Assembly (NCBI GenBank): GCA_023409265.1
Contig: JAEYHZ010000030.1
Coordinates: 1 to 64,000 of the forward strand
From: Bacillota bacterium
Lineage (GTDB): Bacteria > Bacillota > Clostridia > Acetivibrionales > DSM-1351
DNA: 64,000 nt
Reading direction: 5' to 3'
A program made the translations under genes and the position numbers. The notes beneath the pieces are model-generated. The model was not told where the DNA came from, did no database searches, and saw only the letters and a program-made list of their open reading frames with translations. Shown here piece by piece: positions 17,953 through 26,467 of this stretch. Each line of letters opens with the position of its first letter. The first letter of the stretch is position 1.

Positions 17953-18417
17953 ATGCCGGTAGAGATAGAGAGAAAATTTCTGGTTAAAAATGATGATTAC
18001 AAAGTTCACGCAAATCCGGTATTATTCAAACAGGGATATTTATCTGTGGAAAGTGGAAGAACAGTCCGTGTTAGAACCTATGACGGAAGAGGTTTTATAA
18101 CAATTAAGGGGAAGGCCAATTCCTTTACCAGGGACGAGTTTGAATATGAGATTCCTGCCTGTGAAGCCGAAATGATGCTTGATAATTTATGTATCAGGCC
18201 TTTAATAGAAAAAATACGGCATTTTGTAGTGTTTGAAGGAAATGAGTGGGTTATTGATGAGTTCCTTGGAGAAAATCAAGGGCTTGTTGTCGCCGAGATT
18301 GAATTGAAATCCGAGGAGCAGTTTTTTATAAAACCTGATTGGCTGGGTGACGAAGTAACCCTTGACAGGCGGTATGGAAACTCCCACCTTGTCAGTAAGC
18401 CTTACAGTCAGTGGTAA
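17953..18417 (+). CDS. CYTH domain protein (triphosphate tunnel metalloenzyme)
   Basis: A 154-residue single-domain CYTH protein. The signature VEIERKFLV carries the ExExK metal/triphosphate motif, and charged strands follow (RTVRVRTYDGRGFITIKGKA, DEFEYEIP, VVAEIELKSEE), as in the eight-stranded tunnel fold. Short bacterial members usually hydrolyse inorganic triphosphate; the substrate here is inferred. The start at 17953 has AAAAGGAG 9 nt upstream. No CHAD domain is fused or adjacent. Confidence 0.9.
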   Translation: MPVEIERKFLVKNDDYKVHANPVLFKQGYLSVESGRTVRVRTYDGRGFITIKGKANSFTRDEFEYEIPACEAEMMLDNLCIRPLIEKIRHFVVFEGNEWVIDEFLGENQGLVVAEIELKSEEQFFIKPDWLGDEVTLDRRYGNSHLVSKPYSQW

Positions 18418-18536
18418 CCGGTAATATCCAGGCAGAACAATACTTTTATGCATGCATTAACCAAAAAATGCCTCTAGCGGCATTAATAAAACTTATTGCT
18501 TTGAACGTGTACCAGGAAGGAGGAACCAGAGGTAAT

Positions 18537-18788
18537 ATGGAATGTAGAGAAGGGTGCGGAGCCTGCTGTATTTCACCGTCCATTTCATCCCCTATTCCCG
18601 GGATGCCTCGGGGGAAACCTGCCGGTGTAAAATGTATACAGCTTGACGATAATTATAGATGCAAACTGTTTGGAAAACCTGAACGACCGGCAGTATGCAG
18701 CAGCCTTAAACCATCAGCTGAAATGTGCGGAAAATCAGACCACCATGCCAGATGTTATCTGGATATGCTGGAGAAGCTGACAAAGTAA
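18537..18788 (+). CDS. YkgJ-type Cys-cluster (zinc/iron-chelating) protein
   Basis: An 83-residue protein with the YkgJ-family cysteine cluster: CREGCGACCISPSI at the N-terminus, and further conserved Cys in VKCIQL, YRCKLFG, AVCSSL, EMCG and ARCYL. Such proteins bind a metal or iron-sulfur cluster; the role is unknown. The ATG at 18537 was chosen because GGAGGAACCAGAGG lies upstream and the family starts at this Cys motif; the frame extends back to 18411 without a better signal. It follows the CYTH gene closely. Confidence 0.8.
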   Translation: MECREGCGACCISPSISSPIPGMPRGKPAGVKCIQLDDNYRCKLFGKPERPAVCSSLKPSAEMCGKSDHHARCYLDMLEKLTK

Positions 18789-18862
18789 AATTCTTTTTAT
18801 TAAGAAGGTTTATATATAATCAGATGTAAAGGTGTAATGAATAATATATGGAGGTATTGAAC

Positions 18863-19441
18863 ATGAACAAAATACTTGTTTTTATGTATAACGATATGGC
18901 TGATTTTGAAGTCACTTATGCAACACACCTGTTGGGACACGAACTCTCCATGGAGATAGTTCCATGTGCCTATGACATGAATCCTGTGAAGAGTAAAGGC
19001 GGTATGCTCTACCTGCCTGCCATAACCATAAGTGAAGCCAAAGCAGAAGACTATGAGGGTTTTATTATACCAGGAGGCTGGAATCCAGTTGTGAGGGAGG
19101 AAATGCTTCAGCTGATCAACAGCTTTTATGACAGCGGTAAGCTTCTTGCAGCAATATGTGCAGGCCCCCGCTTTTTTGCAAAAGCAGGAATCTTGAATAA
19201 TGTTAAATATACAACATCGATTGTTGAGTGGAACCAGATAAGAAGAGAACAGTTTAAAGAGGAAGATCCATTCCCAAGAGAGAACTTTATTAATACAAGA
19301 GTTGTAAGGGATGGGAATGTTATAACCTCAAAGGGTATTTCCTTTGTTGACTTTGCTGTTGAGTTAGCTGACTATTTTGGACTGTTTAAAGATGAGGGAG
19401 AAAAACGGGCCTTCTTCAATACCATTACAGGGCTGGAATAA
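18863..19441 (+). CDS. DJ-1/PfpI family protein
   Basis: A 192-residue class I glutamine amidotransferase-like protein. The nucleophile elbow is AAICAGPRFFAKAG with the conserved Cys, the nearby Glu is in DFEVTYATHLL, and the core strand IIPGGWNPVV is typical. Members act as protein or glyoxal deglycases, chaperones or stress proteins; the activity here cannot be told. GGAGG lies 8 nt before ATG 18863. An in-frame ATG at 18848 precedes the ribosome site. Confidence 0.88.
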   Translation: MNKILVFMYNDMADFEVTYATHLLGHELSMEIVPCAYDMNPVKSKGGMLYLPAITISEAKAEDYEGFIIPGGWNPVVREEMLQLINSFYDSGKLLAAICAGPRFFAKAGILNNVKYTTSIVEWNQIRREQFKEEDPFPRENFINTRVVRDGNVITSKGISFVDFAVELADYFGLFKDEGEKRAFFNTITGLE

Positions 19442-19553
19442 CGCGTTGTATCATCTTGTGGGTACCTAGTTTATCTTGGCGTATCAAAGGCAGCATAGAT
19501 TTGATTTACTTTAACTATAGGTGCAATTTGTTGGCACCTGGATGGAGGTTGGC

Positions 19554-20285
19554 ATGAAAACGGTTTTGGTTACCGGAGCATCAAGAGGTATCGGACGTGA
19601 TACAGCCAGACTTTTTGCCACCAATGGCTTTAATGTTGTCATAAATTATAACAACAGCGGAGAAGCAGCCGGGAAACTGCTGGACGAACTGCAAAACGCC
19701 GGCTGTAATGCTATGCTGGTTCAGGCGGATATCTCCGACGAAGAACAGGTCAAAGAAATGTTTCGACATGTGAATAGACGGTTCGGCGACATTGAAATAT
19801 TGGTCAACAACGCGGGTATAGCTAAACAACAGCTATTTACAGATATCACCAGTAAAGAGTGGGATAGAATGTTGGATGTTAATGTGAAGGGAATGTTTCA
19901 TTGCACACAGGGGGTTTTACCTGCGATGATAAGGAACCATTGCGGTAAAATAATCAACATATCATCTATCTGGGGAATAACGGGTGCTTCCTGTGAAGTG
20001 CTTTATTCTACTACAAAAGCAGCCATAATAGGCATGACAAAAGCTCTTGCAAAGGAACTGGGGCCTTCTAATATTCAGGTAAATTGTGTTGCTCCCGGTG
20101 TTATTGACACTGATATGAATTCTGATCTGGACGCTGAAGCAATCAGGGAGCTGAAGGAGCAAACTCCTCTTGGGGTTATTGGTAAAGGCACGGATATTGC
20201 TGAAACAGTATTTTTCCTTGCTTCTCCAAAAGCAGATTTTATAACCGGTCAGATAATAAGCCCCAATGGAGGGTTTCTTATTTAG
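19554..20285 (+). CDS. Short-chain dehydrogenase/reductase (FabG-like)
   Basis: NAD(P)-dependent oxidoreductase of 243 residues with a full Rossmann fold: cofactor motif TGASRGIGRD, NNAG, catalytic Ser in IINISSIWG and YxxxK as YSTTK, then the C-terminal FITGQIISPNGGF typical of FabG. It closely resembles 3-oxoacyl-ACP reductase but is not next to other fatty-acid genes, so the substrate is uncertain. GGAGG lies 6 nt before ATG 19554; the longer frame uses GTG at 19521. Confidence 0.9.
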   Translation: MKTVLVTGASRGIGRDTARLFATNGFNVVINYNNSGEAAGKLLDELQNAGCNAMLVQADISDEEQVKEMFRHVNRRFGDIEILVNNAGIAKQQLFTDITSKEWDRMLDVNVKGMFHCTQGVLPAMIRNHCGKIINISSIWGITGASCEVLYSTTKAAIIGMTKALAKELGPSNIQVNCVAPGVIDTDMNSDLDAEAIRELKEQTPLGVIGKGTDIAETVFFLASPKADFITGQIISPNGGFLI

Positions 20286-20435
20286 CCGTTTCCAAATGGC
20301 CTTACAAGCTTGTTTTTTTAGCTGAATAAGGTATACTTAGCTAGTATGCTTTTTACATTAAATTTTTCGTCTTATGTATTTGACAAGTTTGGTTTGAATA
20401 GAGTTAAATACATAATTTCCGGGAGGAAAGGTATT

Positions 20436-21209
20436 ATGAATAATACTTCAGGAGTAAAGAGATTTTTTGAATATCTTCCGGTTAGTATTAAGTTTCACAA
20501 ATTAAAAAATGAGGGACTTGCAAGGTTAATCTTTGTCCTTGTCCTTTTATGCCAGATAATTGGAAACTATGTACAATATAAGATATTAAACCGGGTATCA
20601 TTGGAAGATTTCGATTTGATGTCTGCGCTTGCGTTGTCAGCTACCGGTTCACAAACGTCAAATTTAGCCGAAAAGATGTTTTACCCGGTTCTGTATGTCT
20701 TAGGAATTACCCTGGTCATCAAACTGGTTACCAATCTGTTTTTATCTGTATACATGTATTCCTACATAGCTGAACTGCGAGGCAAGGATTCAGGGTTCAA
20801 AGCCAGTTTCAAAGGCGCCTTCAAGCATTTGGGGCGGCTTATAATATACAATATACTGTTTGGTTTACTGGTTCTAATGGGGTTAATGTTCTTTGTAGTT
20901 CCTGGAATTATTGCCTATATAATCTTTATTTTTGGATACTGTTATGTCCTGGATCTCAAGTTAAATGTGGCTGATGCTTTTACAGCAAGCAGTGATATTA
21001 CAAGAGGGCAGAAGCCACAGATAATAAGTGTGTTTGTGGGTTTTTACCTGATGTTCCAGCTGCCCATTATTTTATTGATCTCGGGAAGTTCATTGGGGTC
21101 TGCTTACCTTGCATCTTTTTTCAGTACAATAACAAGTTTGATACTTCAGAGGCTGATTACACAGATATACATGGATTTGGAATATAAAAAGGAACGCACT
21201 GCCAAGTAA
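20436..21209 (+). CDS. Multi-pass membrane protein, unknown function
   Basis: A 257-residue integral membrane protein with about five to six hydrophobic segments, for example LIFVLVLLCQIIGN, MFYPVLYVLGITLVI, ILFGLLVLMGLMFFVVPGII and FYLMFQLPIILLIS. The central segment (GLMFFVVPGIIAYIIFIF followed by a charged helix and RGQKPQI) recalls the membrane domains of DUF975 or GlpQ-type proteins, but I do not recognise the family with confidence. GGGAGG lies 9 nt before ATG 20436. It precedes the MFS gene by 60 bp and may be co-transcribed. Confidence 0.7.
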   Translation: MNNTSGVKRFFEYLPVSIKFHKLKNEGLARLIFVLVLLCQIIGNYVQYKILNRVSLEDFDLMSALALSATGSQTSNLAEKMFYPVLYVLGITLVIKLVTNLFLSVYMYSYIAELRGKDSGFKASFKGAFKHLGRLIIYNILFGLLVLMGLMFFVVPGIIAYIIFIFGYCYVLDLKLNVADAFTASSDITRGQKPQIISVFVGFYLMFQLPIILLISGSSLGSAYLASFFSTITSLILQRLITQIYMDLEYKKERTAK

Positions 21210-21269
21210 AAATCATACTCTGCCCGCATTATCATACGCAGCTTTTTTCAGTCACTGGGGGTTATACAT

Positions 21270-22607
21270 ATGGGAATCAGTCATATTCTTAATAAATTTG
21301 GCATTACAAGCGGTACTATTTCGGATGAAAACTATGAACTCAGCAGGAGAAGATTTATTCTCGAAGGCTGCCTGGCCAACTCAATCTATACTTTGACCAG
21401 CGGAGCATTTTTTGTTGGTTATGCAAATTATCTGGGTGCCAATGATCAATTTAATGGTATCATTTTAGCTCTTCCACTGGTAACAAATATAATACAAATG
21501 TTCAGTCCCCTTTTGCTGGAGAGGCTAAAGAGCAGAAAGAATCTTATTGTAGCCTTATGCATGTTTTATAGGACTCTTTTGGGACTGATGGTTCTTATTC
21601 CTTTTGTGACTGAGAGTAGGACAGGCAGATTATTTATGCTTGCAACTATGTATTTTCTTGCATACAGTGCCTCAAGCTTTTTAAATCCGGCAGCCGGAAG
21701 CTGGATTGTCAGCCTTGTTCCTGAGAGAACCAGGGGCAGATATTTCGGGATAAGGGACATGTGTATCCTTGGATCTGCAGCTGTATTATCCCTGGTAATG
21801 GGGAGGATTCTGGATGGTTTCAAGTCAAACCACCAGGATGGCCTGGGCTTTGTCATTGTTTTCTCAGTTGTTTTAGTTTTAATGGTATTTAACTTTTTGA
21901 CACTGAGGAAAATAAAAGAACCTGAAATAATTCAATTAAACCAGAGCCTTAATCTGAAGAGTCTAATAACAATACCACTAAAGAACAGGCAATTCAGGAA
22001 AGTAGTGATATTAAATATCGTATGGAATTTAAGTGCACAATTTTCACTTCCGTTTTTCTCTGTTTACATGGTAACAGGTTTGAAGCTATCCTACACCTTT
22101 ATCATGATAATGGGAATAATTATGTCTTGTGTACAAGCTTATTCTGCAAAAATCTGGGGAAAAATCTCTGAAAGGAAAAGCTGGGAATTCACTACTGTTG
22201 CTTCAATTACCGCTATAGGCCTGGTTCATACCATCTGGGCTTTTGTAAATCAAGGCAACTATTTTATATTAATCCCATGTATCCAGGTATTGGCGGGAAT
22301 AGGTTGGGCGGGAGTAAACCTGTCCCTGTTTAATATTCAATTCAAATATGCTCCGCAGGAGGGAAGAACCGTGTTTATCGGTTTTAATGCCGCTTTAGCT
22401 GGTACAGCAGGTTTTTTTAGTGCTTCGATGGGTGCTGTCATTGTTGGAGTGTTGAGTGGAATTAAACTGGATATAAAAGTGACTGTTTTGGATAATATGC
22501 TAATAGTTTTTGGCATTTCAGGGCTAATGATTTTAGGCTGCGCGGCATTTTTCTCTTATTGGTTCAAAGAGAAAAAACAACCGTCAGGTATTAACCTTAA
22601 AGCCTAA
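21270..22607 (+). CDS. MFS transporter
   Basis: A 445-residue major facilitator superfamily carrier with about 12 membrane helices. The loop between helices 2 and 3 carries LLLERLKSRKNLIV, the family charge pattern, and the N-terminal 35 residues are cytoplasmic and charged. The closest impression is the group of uncharacterised Clostridial MFS proteins with NxxxGxRDM near helix 5 (RGRYFGIRDM). The substrate cannot be predicted. GGGGG lies 8 nt before ATG 21270. Its stop codon overlaps the first unit of a 25-bp tandem repeat. Confidence 0.88.
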   Translation: MGISHILNKFGITSGTISDENYELSRRRFILEGCLANSIYTLTSGAFFVGYANYLGANDQFNGIILALPLVTNIIQMFSPLLLERLKSRKNLIVALCMFYRTLLGLMVLIPFVTESRTGRLFMLATMYFLAYSASSFLNPAAGSWIVSLVPERTRGRYFGIRDMCILGSAAVLSLVMGRILDGFKSNHQDGLGFVIVFSVVLVLMVFNFLTLRKIKEPEIIQLNQSLNLKSLITIPLKNRQFRKVVILNIVWNLSAQFSLPFFSVYMVTGLKLSYTFIMIMGIIMSCVQAYSAKIWGKISERKSWEFTTVASITAIGLVHTIWAFVNQGNYFILIPCIQVLAGIGWAGVNLSLFNIQFKYAPQEGRTVFIGFNAALAGTAGFFSASMGAVIVGVLSGIKLDIKVTVLDNMLIVFGISGLMILGCAAFFSYWFKEKKQPSGINLKA

Positions 22608-22720
22608 ATCACTAGATACATCTACACTTAGAATCACCAGATACATTTACACTTAGAATCACCAGATACATTTACGCTAAGAATCGCTAGATACATTTAC
22701 ATTAAAAATCACCATATATC
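22606..22720 (+). repeat. 25-bp tandem repeat, about 4.6 copies
   Basis: Units start at 22606, 22631, 22656, 22681 and 22706 (partial), consensus GAATCACCAGATACATTTAC plus ACTTA. The array begins on the stop codon of the MFS gene and runs into the -35 box of the tRNA promoter. There are no spacers, so it is not a CRISPR. Confidence 0.9.
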
Positions 22721-22750
22721 TTGACAAAAGGTATGCAAAGAATATATTAT
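22721..22750 (+). promoter_or_regulatory. Promoter of tRNA-Val
   Basis: TTGACA at 22721-22726 and TATATT at 22743-22748 (16-bp spacer) or TATTAT at 22745-22750 (18-bp spacer), with a leader of about 50 nt before the mature tRNA. Confidence 0.65.
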
Positions 22751-22807
22751 ATTTCTTGTACCTTTCAAGTTCATATGTGTAGCAGGTAATATAACTTGAA
22801 AAAAATC

Positions 22808-22883
22808 GGGCAATTAACTCAGCTGGTAGAGTGTCATCTTGACGTGGTGAAAGTCACAGGTTCGAGTCCTGTATTGCCCACCA
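22808..22883 (+). tRNA. tRNA-Val (anticodon GAC)
   Basis: A complete 76-nt cloverleaf. Acceptor GGGCAAT pairs with ATTGCCC, with discriminator A and encoded CCA. The anticodon arm is TCATC-TTGACGT-GGTGA with GAC at the centre, and the T arm is ACAGG-TTCGAGT-CCTGT. It decodes GUC and GUU. No other tRNA lies nearby. Confidence 0.96.
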
Positions 22884-22884
22884 T

Positions 22885-22919
22885 TAAAAAATCGCTTTTA
22901 ATCAAGCGATTTTTTTTCT
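22885..22919 (+). terminator. Terminator of tRNA-Val
   Basis: AAAATCGCTT and AAGCGATTTT form the stem and a long T-run follows immediately. The 225 bp from here to 23146 show no gene. Confidence 0.9.
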
Positions 22920-23145
22920 TTTTAGTAATGATTTCAGTCTTATCCCTCATATTATTATACAAGCACACGAGTTACCTCAAACAGTTGTTTGGAATCTGGT
23001 TTTAGCTTCAACTGTGTTACGGTTTTGAAAGGCGGATTACTGCTCTGCTTATAGGGAATCGTCACACACCTTAAGCCGGAGTGTATTTAGTGAGTCGACT
23101 GGTTTGCAAAACTACAGGTAATACCTGACTGAAAAGGGATTAAAA

Positions 23146-24153
23146 ATGCTGCAGAATGTTATCATACTTGCATTAAGCCTGGGAATCATTCTTACAGGCT
23201 GTGAATTGTTCACAAATGGAATTGAATGGCTGGGGAAAAAACTAAACCTTGGGGATGGTGTTGTAGGAAGTATATTTTCTGCTGTAGGTACCTGCTTACC
23301 TGAAACACTAATCCCAATAATTGCTCTTCTTTTTTCAAAAGGCAATGCAGAATCGGTTGACATAGGAATTGGGGCTATTGTAGGCGCACCCTTTATGCTT
23401 TCGACGCTTGCTTTCTTTATTACGGGTTTAAGCGCAATATTATTTGCCGGCAAACGTAAAACCCGCTCTATGCTAAATGTTAATCTGGATGTTATGAGCA
23501 GGGATATATCATTTTTTGTAATAGTATATACAGCTATGCTCCTGGCATCTCTCATAACGTTCGGATTCGTTAAAAACATACTAGCTATCGTACTTATCGG
23601 CTGTTATATATTTTATGTCTATAAGACAGTTAATAATGATTATGCCAGTAATGAAGATATTGACGAGCTGACCTTTGCGAAGGTATTCAATACAAAAACC
23701 AATATATTTATGATATCAATCCAGGTTATTACCGCTCTCACGGTAATTATTATTGGAGCCGAGCTCTTTGTAGGCAACATAGAAGTAGTATCAAAAGGAC
23801 TGGGCATTTCAACCCTTGCTTTATCAATAATTGTTACACCAATCGCCACTGAGCTTCCTGAAAAGTTTAACAGTATTATATGGATCAGTAAAAGCAGGGA
23901 TACCCTGTCGCTTGGCAACATAACCGGTGCAATGGTATTTCAAAGCTGCATTCCTGTGTCAATTGGAATTCTGGCTACTGATTGGAGGCTTGATACAATT
24001 ACCATAGTAAGCGCACTGCTGGCATTATCCTCCGCATTGGTTACCTTCATATGGATTAAAGTGAAGAAGTGCCTTAAGCCACTGCCGCTCCTGTCAGGAG
24101 GGTTATTCTATATTTTTTTCATAATATTCCTTGTTGAGCGGGGTTTTAAATGA
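23146..24153 (+). CDS. Sodium/calcium exchanger family (CaCA) membrane protein
   Basis: A 335-residue cation:calcium antiporter of the CaCA/YrbG type with about ten membrane helices in two inverted halves. Each half has the ion-binding alpha-repeat: GTCLPETLIPI in the first and TELPEKFNSI in the second, where the acidic Glu binds the cation. Here the first repeat has CLPE and the second TELPE rather than the usual SxPE. Only a weak ribosome site (AAAAGGG) precedes ATG 23146. It is convergent with the DUF4363 gene, only 3 bp away. Confidence 0.88.
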   Translation: MLQNVIILALSLGIILTGCELFTNGIEWLGKKLNLGDGVVGSIFSAVGTCLPETLIPIIALLFSKGNAESVDIGIGAIVGAPFMLSTLAFFITGLSAILFAGKRKTRSMLNVNLDVMSRDISFFVIVYTAMLLASLITFGFVKNILAIVLIGCYIFYVYKTVNNDYASNEDIDELTFAKVFNTKTNIFMISIQVITALTVIIIGAELFVGNIEVVSKGLGISTLALSIIVTPIATELPEKFNSIIWISKSRDTLSLGNITGAMVFQSCIPVSIGILATDWRLDTITIVSALLALSSALVTFIWIKVKKCLKPLPLLSGGLFYIFFIIFLVERGFK

Positions 24154-24156
24154 CAC

Positions 24157-24549
24157 CTAAAAAATATTTTCCATTGTAAAGCCCTCTTTTTGCGGAATAT
24201 GAAGAATATAGTGTTTTAAGGCTTCTAGTTCCGCCAATGCAGAGGAGAAATCCTGACTTTCTACATACTTTTTCGATTTATTAAAGGAATCGTCTATGTT
24301 ATCAATTTCAAAGTGATCCAGAAGCATTGCCCAAAAATATTTTGTTTTTTCCCAGATCTTTTCAAAATCCTCAAGTTGTTTTTGTGCAGAAGTCCATTGT
24401 TTGTCAGTAACTGCAATACTTGCCGAGTTAACCGACAATTCCAGCTTTCCGGCGGAAATATCCAGATAATAAAGTGTTAATGAACCGGAGGCAATTATTA
24501 CAAGCAGTAATAGTACAACAACTATTATTGTTTTTGTATTGGTGTTCAC
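24157..24549 (-). CDS. DUF4363 family membrane-anchored protein
   Basis: A 130-residue protein with one N-terminal membrane helix (TIIVVVLLLLVIIASGSLTL, about residues 7-27) followed by a helical extracytoplasmic domain containing W-rich spacing (DKQWTSAQKQLEDFEKIWEK). This matches DUF4363, a sporulation-associated companion of DUF421 proteins in Clostridia. It lies 17 bp after the DUF421 gene and is probably translated with it. Function is unknown. Confidence 0.85.
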   Translation of the reverse strand: MNTNTKTIIVVVLLLLVIIASGSLTLYYLDISAGKLELSVNSASIAVTDKQWTSAQKQLEDFEKIWEKTKYFWAMLLDHFEIDNIDDSFNKSKKYVESQDFSSALAELEALKHYILHIPQKEGFTMENIF

Positions 24550-24566
24550 AGTACAACTTCAACTCC

Positions 24567-25259
24567 TTATGCTTTTTTCTTATAGTTATATTCTTTTTCC
24601 TGACAGAAAAGCTTTCCTTCTGAATCCATGCTCGCGAAGAACACGTCTTTTATGCTTTTTATCCCTATTTTGTTCAGTTCAACCTCAAGAGTTTTCTTAT
24701 CCAGATTTGCCCTCTCAAGATTTTTAGAAATCAGGTCTCCGTCAATTATCAGGTCTATTGCTGGGGCTTCGTACTTAACAGACAGATTTAAATCTTCAGC
24801 AGTAACTTTCCTTTTTGAGGCTTTAGGTACAACACTTAGCTGTCCATTTGTTTCAAGAATTGCATATTCAACATCTGCAATATTGTAGACATCTTTGCTT
24901 CTGAGCTGTTCAAGCAAATCCGTTAATGTATATAGCTCATTTCTGAAAACCTGCTCATTTATTTTACCTGAGGATATTATCAGACTGGGCCTTCCGCAAA
25001 TAATGTCTCTTGCTTTTGAACTTTTCAATGAAATAAATGAAATTAAAATTTGTGCGGCCAACAATGTTAAAATTGGTATAATGCCACTGAGAAGCGGAAT
25101 ACCGGTATTTTGCATGGGTACTGAGGCAAGTTCGGAAATCATTATGGCAACAGCAAGTTCAAAGGGCTGCAATTGCCCGATCTGTCTTTTACCCATTATT
25201 CTCATAGCTATGATAACGATGAGATAAAGAATTAAAGTTCTTATAAAAATAACCAGCAA
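24567..25259 (-). CDS. DUF421 (YetF-like) membrane protein
   Basis: A 230-residue protein with three N-terminal membrane helices and a cytoplasmic alpha/beta domain. The hallmark segments are MRIMGKRQIGQLQPFELAVA near residues 20-40 and the later YTLTDLLEQLRSKDVYNIAD. YetF-type proteins are linked to spore or envelope functions, with no biochemical activity settled. It starts at TTG (25259) with AGAGG 8 nt upstream. The DUF4363 gene follows in the same operon. Confidence 0.87.
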   Translation of the reverse strand: MLVIFIRTLILYLIVIIAMRIMGKRQIGQLQPFELAVAIMISELASVPMQNTGIPLLSGIIPILTLLAAQILISFISLKSSKARDIICGRPSLIISSGKINEQVFRNELYTLTDLLEQLRSKDVYNIADVEYAILETNGQLSVVPKASKRKVTAEDLNLSVKYEAPAIDLIIDGDLISKNLERANLDKKTLEVELNKIGIKSIKDVFFASMDSEGKLFCQEKEYNYKKKA

Positions 25260-25288
25260 ATTATTAACCTCTTTCTATTGTGAAATAA

Positions 25289-25563
25289 TACCCTCTATTG
25301 ACAATGTATAACACGCCTCACGCCGGCTATTTTGCCACTTTTCTTTGTTGTCGTCCTTGCCTTGCATCAGCAAGGCCTCGTCCATCCGCCTCGAAAACAG
25401 CCAAAATATCTCATCGTGAGGTCGGAGATTTTTGAGCGGGAGAATTTGGCTTGCGGCAAGGCGAAGACGCGAAGTAAGGCTTTGTGCCTTACAAGTGGCT
25501 TCAACGCAGCTGCAGGGTAAATTCGCCGCTCAAAAACGTATTGTACATTGTTAATAGAGGGTA
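25289..25563 (+). mobile_element. Family A MITE-like element, copy 2 (complete)
   Basis: A 275-bp non-coding element with inverted ends: TA then CCCTCTATTGACAATGTA on the left, and TACATTGTTAATAGAGGG then TA on the right. The flanking TA could be a target duplication of the IS630/Tc1-mariner kind. There is no transposase ORF; the internal frame at 25332 has no support. The interior can fold through several GCAAGGC/GCCTTGC blocks. Confidence 0.85.
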
Positions 25564-25934
25564 ACTATATTATTTTTAAATATCCGAAAAATAATACTTG
25601 AAATTAAATAGAACAATAAATAATCTAATATCAATGAAGGTATATGTGACAGCTATTTGAAGAAAATTAAAGATATTGAGACTAATACCCCGGTAATTTG
25701 AATATTAACAATTTATATCAAGAATATTGCTGATAATTTCAGATTTTATGAAACCATTGTAAAAGTGATATAATTAAGATGTATTCTTTACTATGGGGCA
25801 TTGTGTATAGCTTATTGCTATAATTATGATGCTCATTATTTTTACTCTTTTTCTGAGGCAAATACAGGTATTTAAGGGATATGGTGTTGCATAGCACTAT
25901 TTCTTTATGATAAAATGTTGAGGAATATTTTAAA

Positions 25935-26204
25935 GGCAAGGATTAATTCTGAAAAGATTAAGTTCTTTTCTCAGTAGCTGTCCATGTTGGTTCAGAGAGC
26001 AATCTGGTTGGTGGAAAGATTGATAATACATGGAATTGGTGAATTACGGATTATGAGCCGCTTTAAAGCCGGGTATGCCCGTTACAGCATTAAAGGCATC
26101 ATATGGAACCATAGCCTGCTGAGGTTATTCCGGTTTTATATATGTAAATTAAGGTGGTACCACGAGCTCTTCGTCCTTATATAGGGATAAAGAGCTTTTA
26201 TTTT
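25935..26204 (+). promoter_or_regulatory. T-box leader of tyrS (tRNA-Tyr sensing)
   Basis: The T-box sequence AAGGTGGTACCACGA is at 26151-26165, followed by an intrinsic terminator (stem from AGCTCTT at 26165 to AAGAGCT at 26190-26196, then T-run). Stem I elements CAGTAGCTGTCC, TTCAGAGAGCAA and GGTTGGTGGAAAG are visible, and GAATTACGG offers TAC (26045-26047) as tyrosine specifier. A family B element separates this leader from the tyrS start codon. Confidence 0.9.
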
Positions 26205-26211
26205 TGATTGA

Positions 26212-26406
26212 GGCATGATTAGATAATAAAACTCCGTTTTAGGCGAGAGTGTTTTTCGTCAAGACAAGGCGGAGGAAAGGTGCAATAATTGCTTTGTTGC
26301 AAGCAAGTACTGCAAGCAGTGCTTTTCGACAAGGTCGTATTGGCAAAGTACATCAAAGCTGTGCTTTAATAGCCGCCTTAAATGGGGAAGTTATTATTTA
26401 ATCATT
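26212..26406 (+). mobile_element. Family B MITE-like element, longest copy
   Basis: About 195 bp with imperfect inverted ends, left GCATGATTAGATAATAAAAC and right GTTATTATTTAATCAT. The interior holds AAGACAAGGCGGAGGAAAGG and GCAATAATTGCTTTGTTGCA, shared with the copies at 35973 and 63655. It has no ORF. It is inserted in the tyrS leader between the T-box terminator and the start codon, so it is transcribed in every tyrS mRNA. Confidence 0.85.
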
Positions 26407-26467
26407 TCTAATTACCTATAAATTTATGAAAATTTGTAAATAACAGATTATGAGGAGTGAATTTTTT

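Noticed and set aside
22606..22720. Possible CRISPR array
   Set aside because: The 25-bp units are directly adjacent with no spacers, and no cas gene is present.
22796..23005. A 69-codon plus-strand frame
   Set aside because: It reads through the tRNA-Val gene and its terminator, so it is a shadow of the RNA gene.
25984..26184. A 66-codon frame before tyrS
   Set aside because: It lies entirely in the T-box leader RNA.
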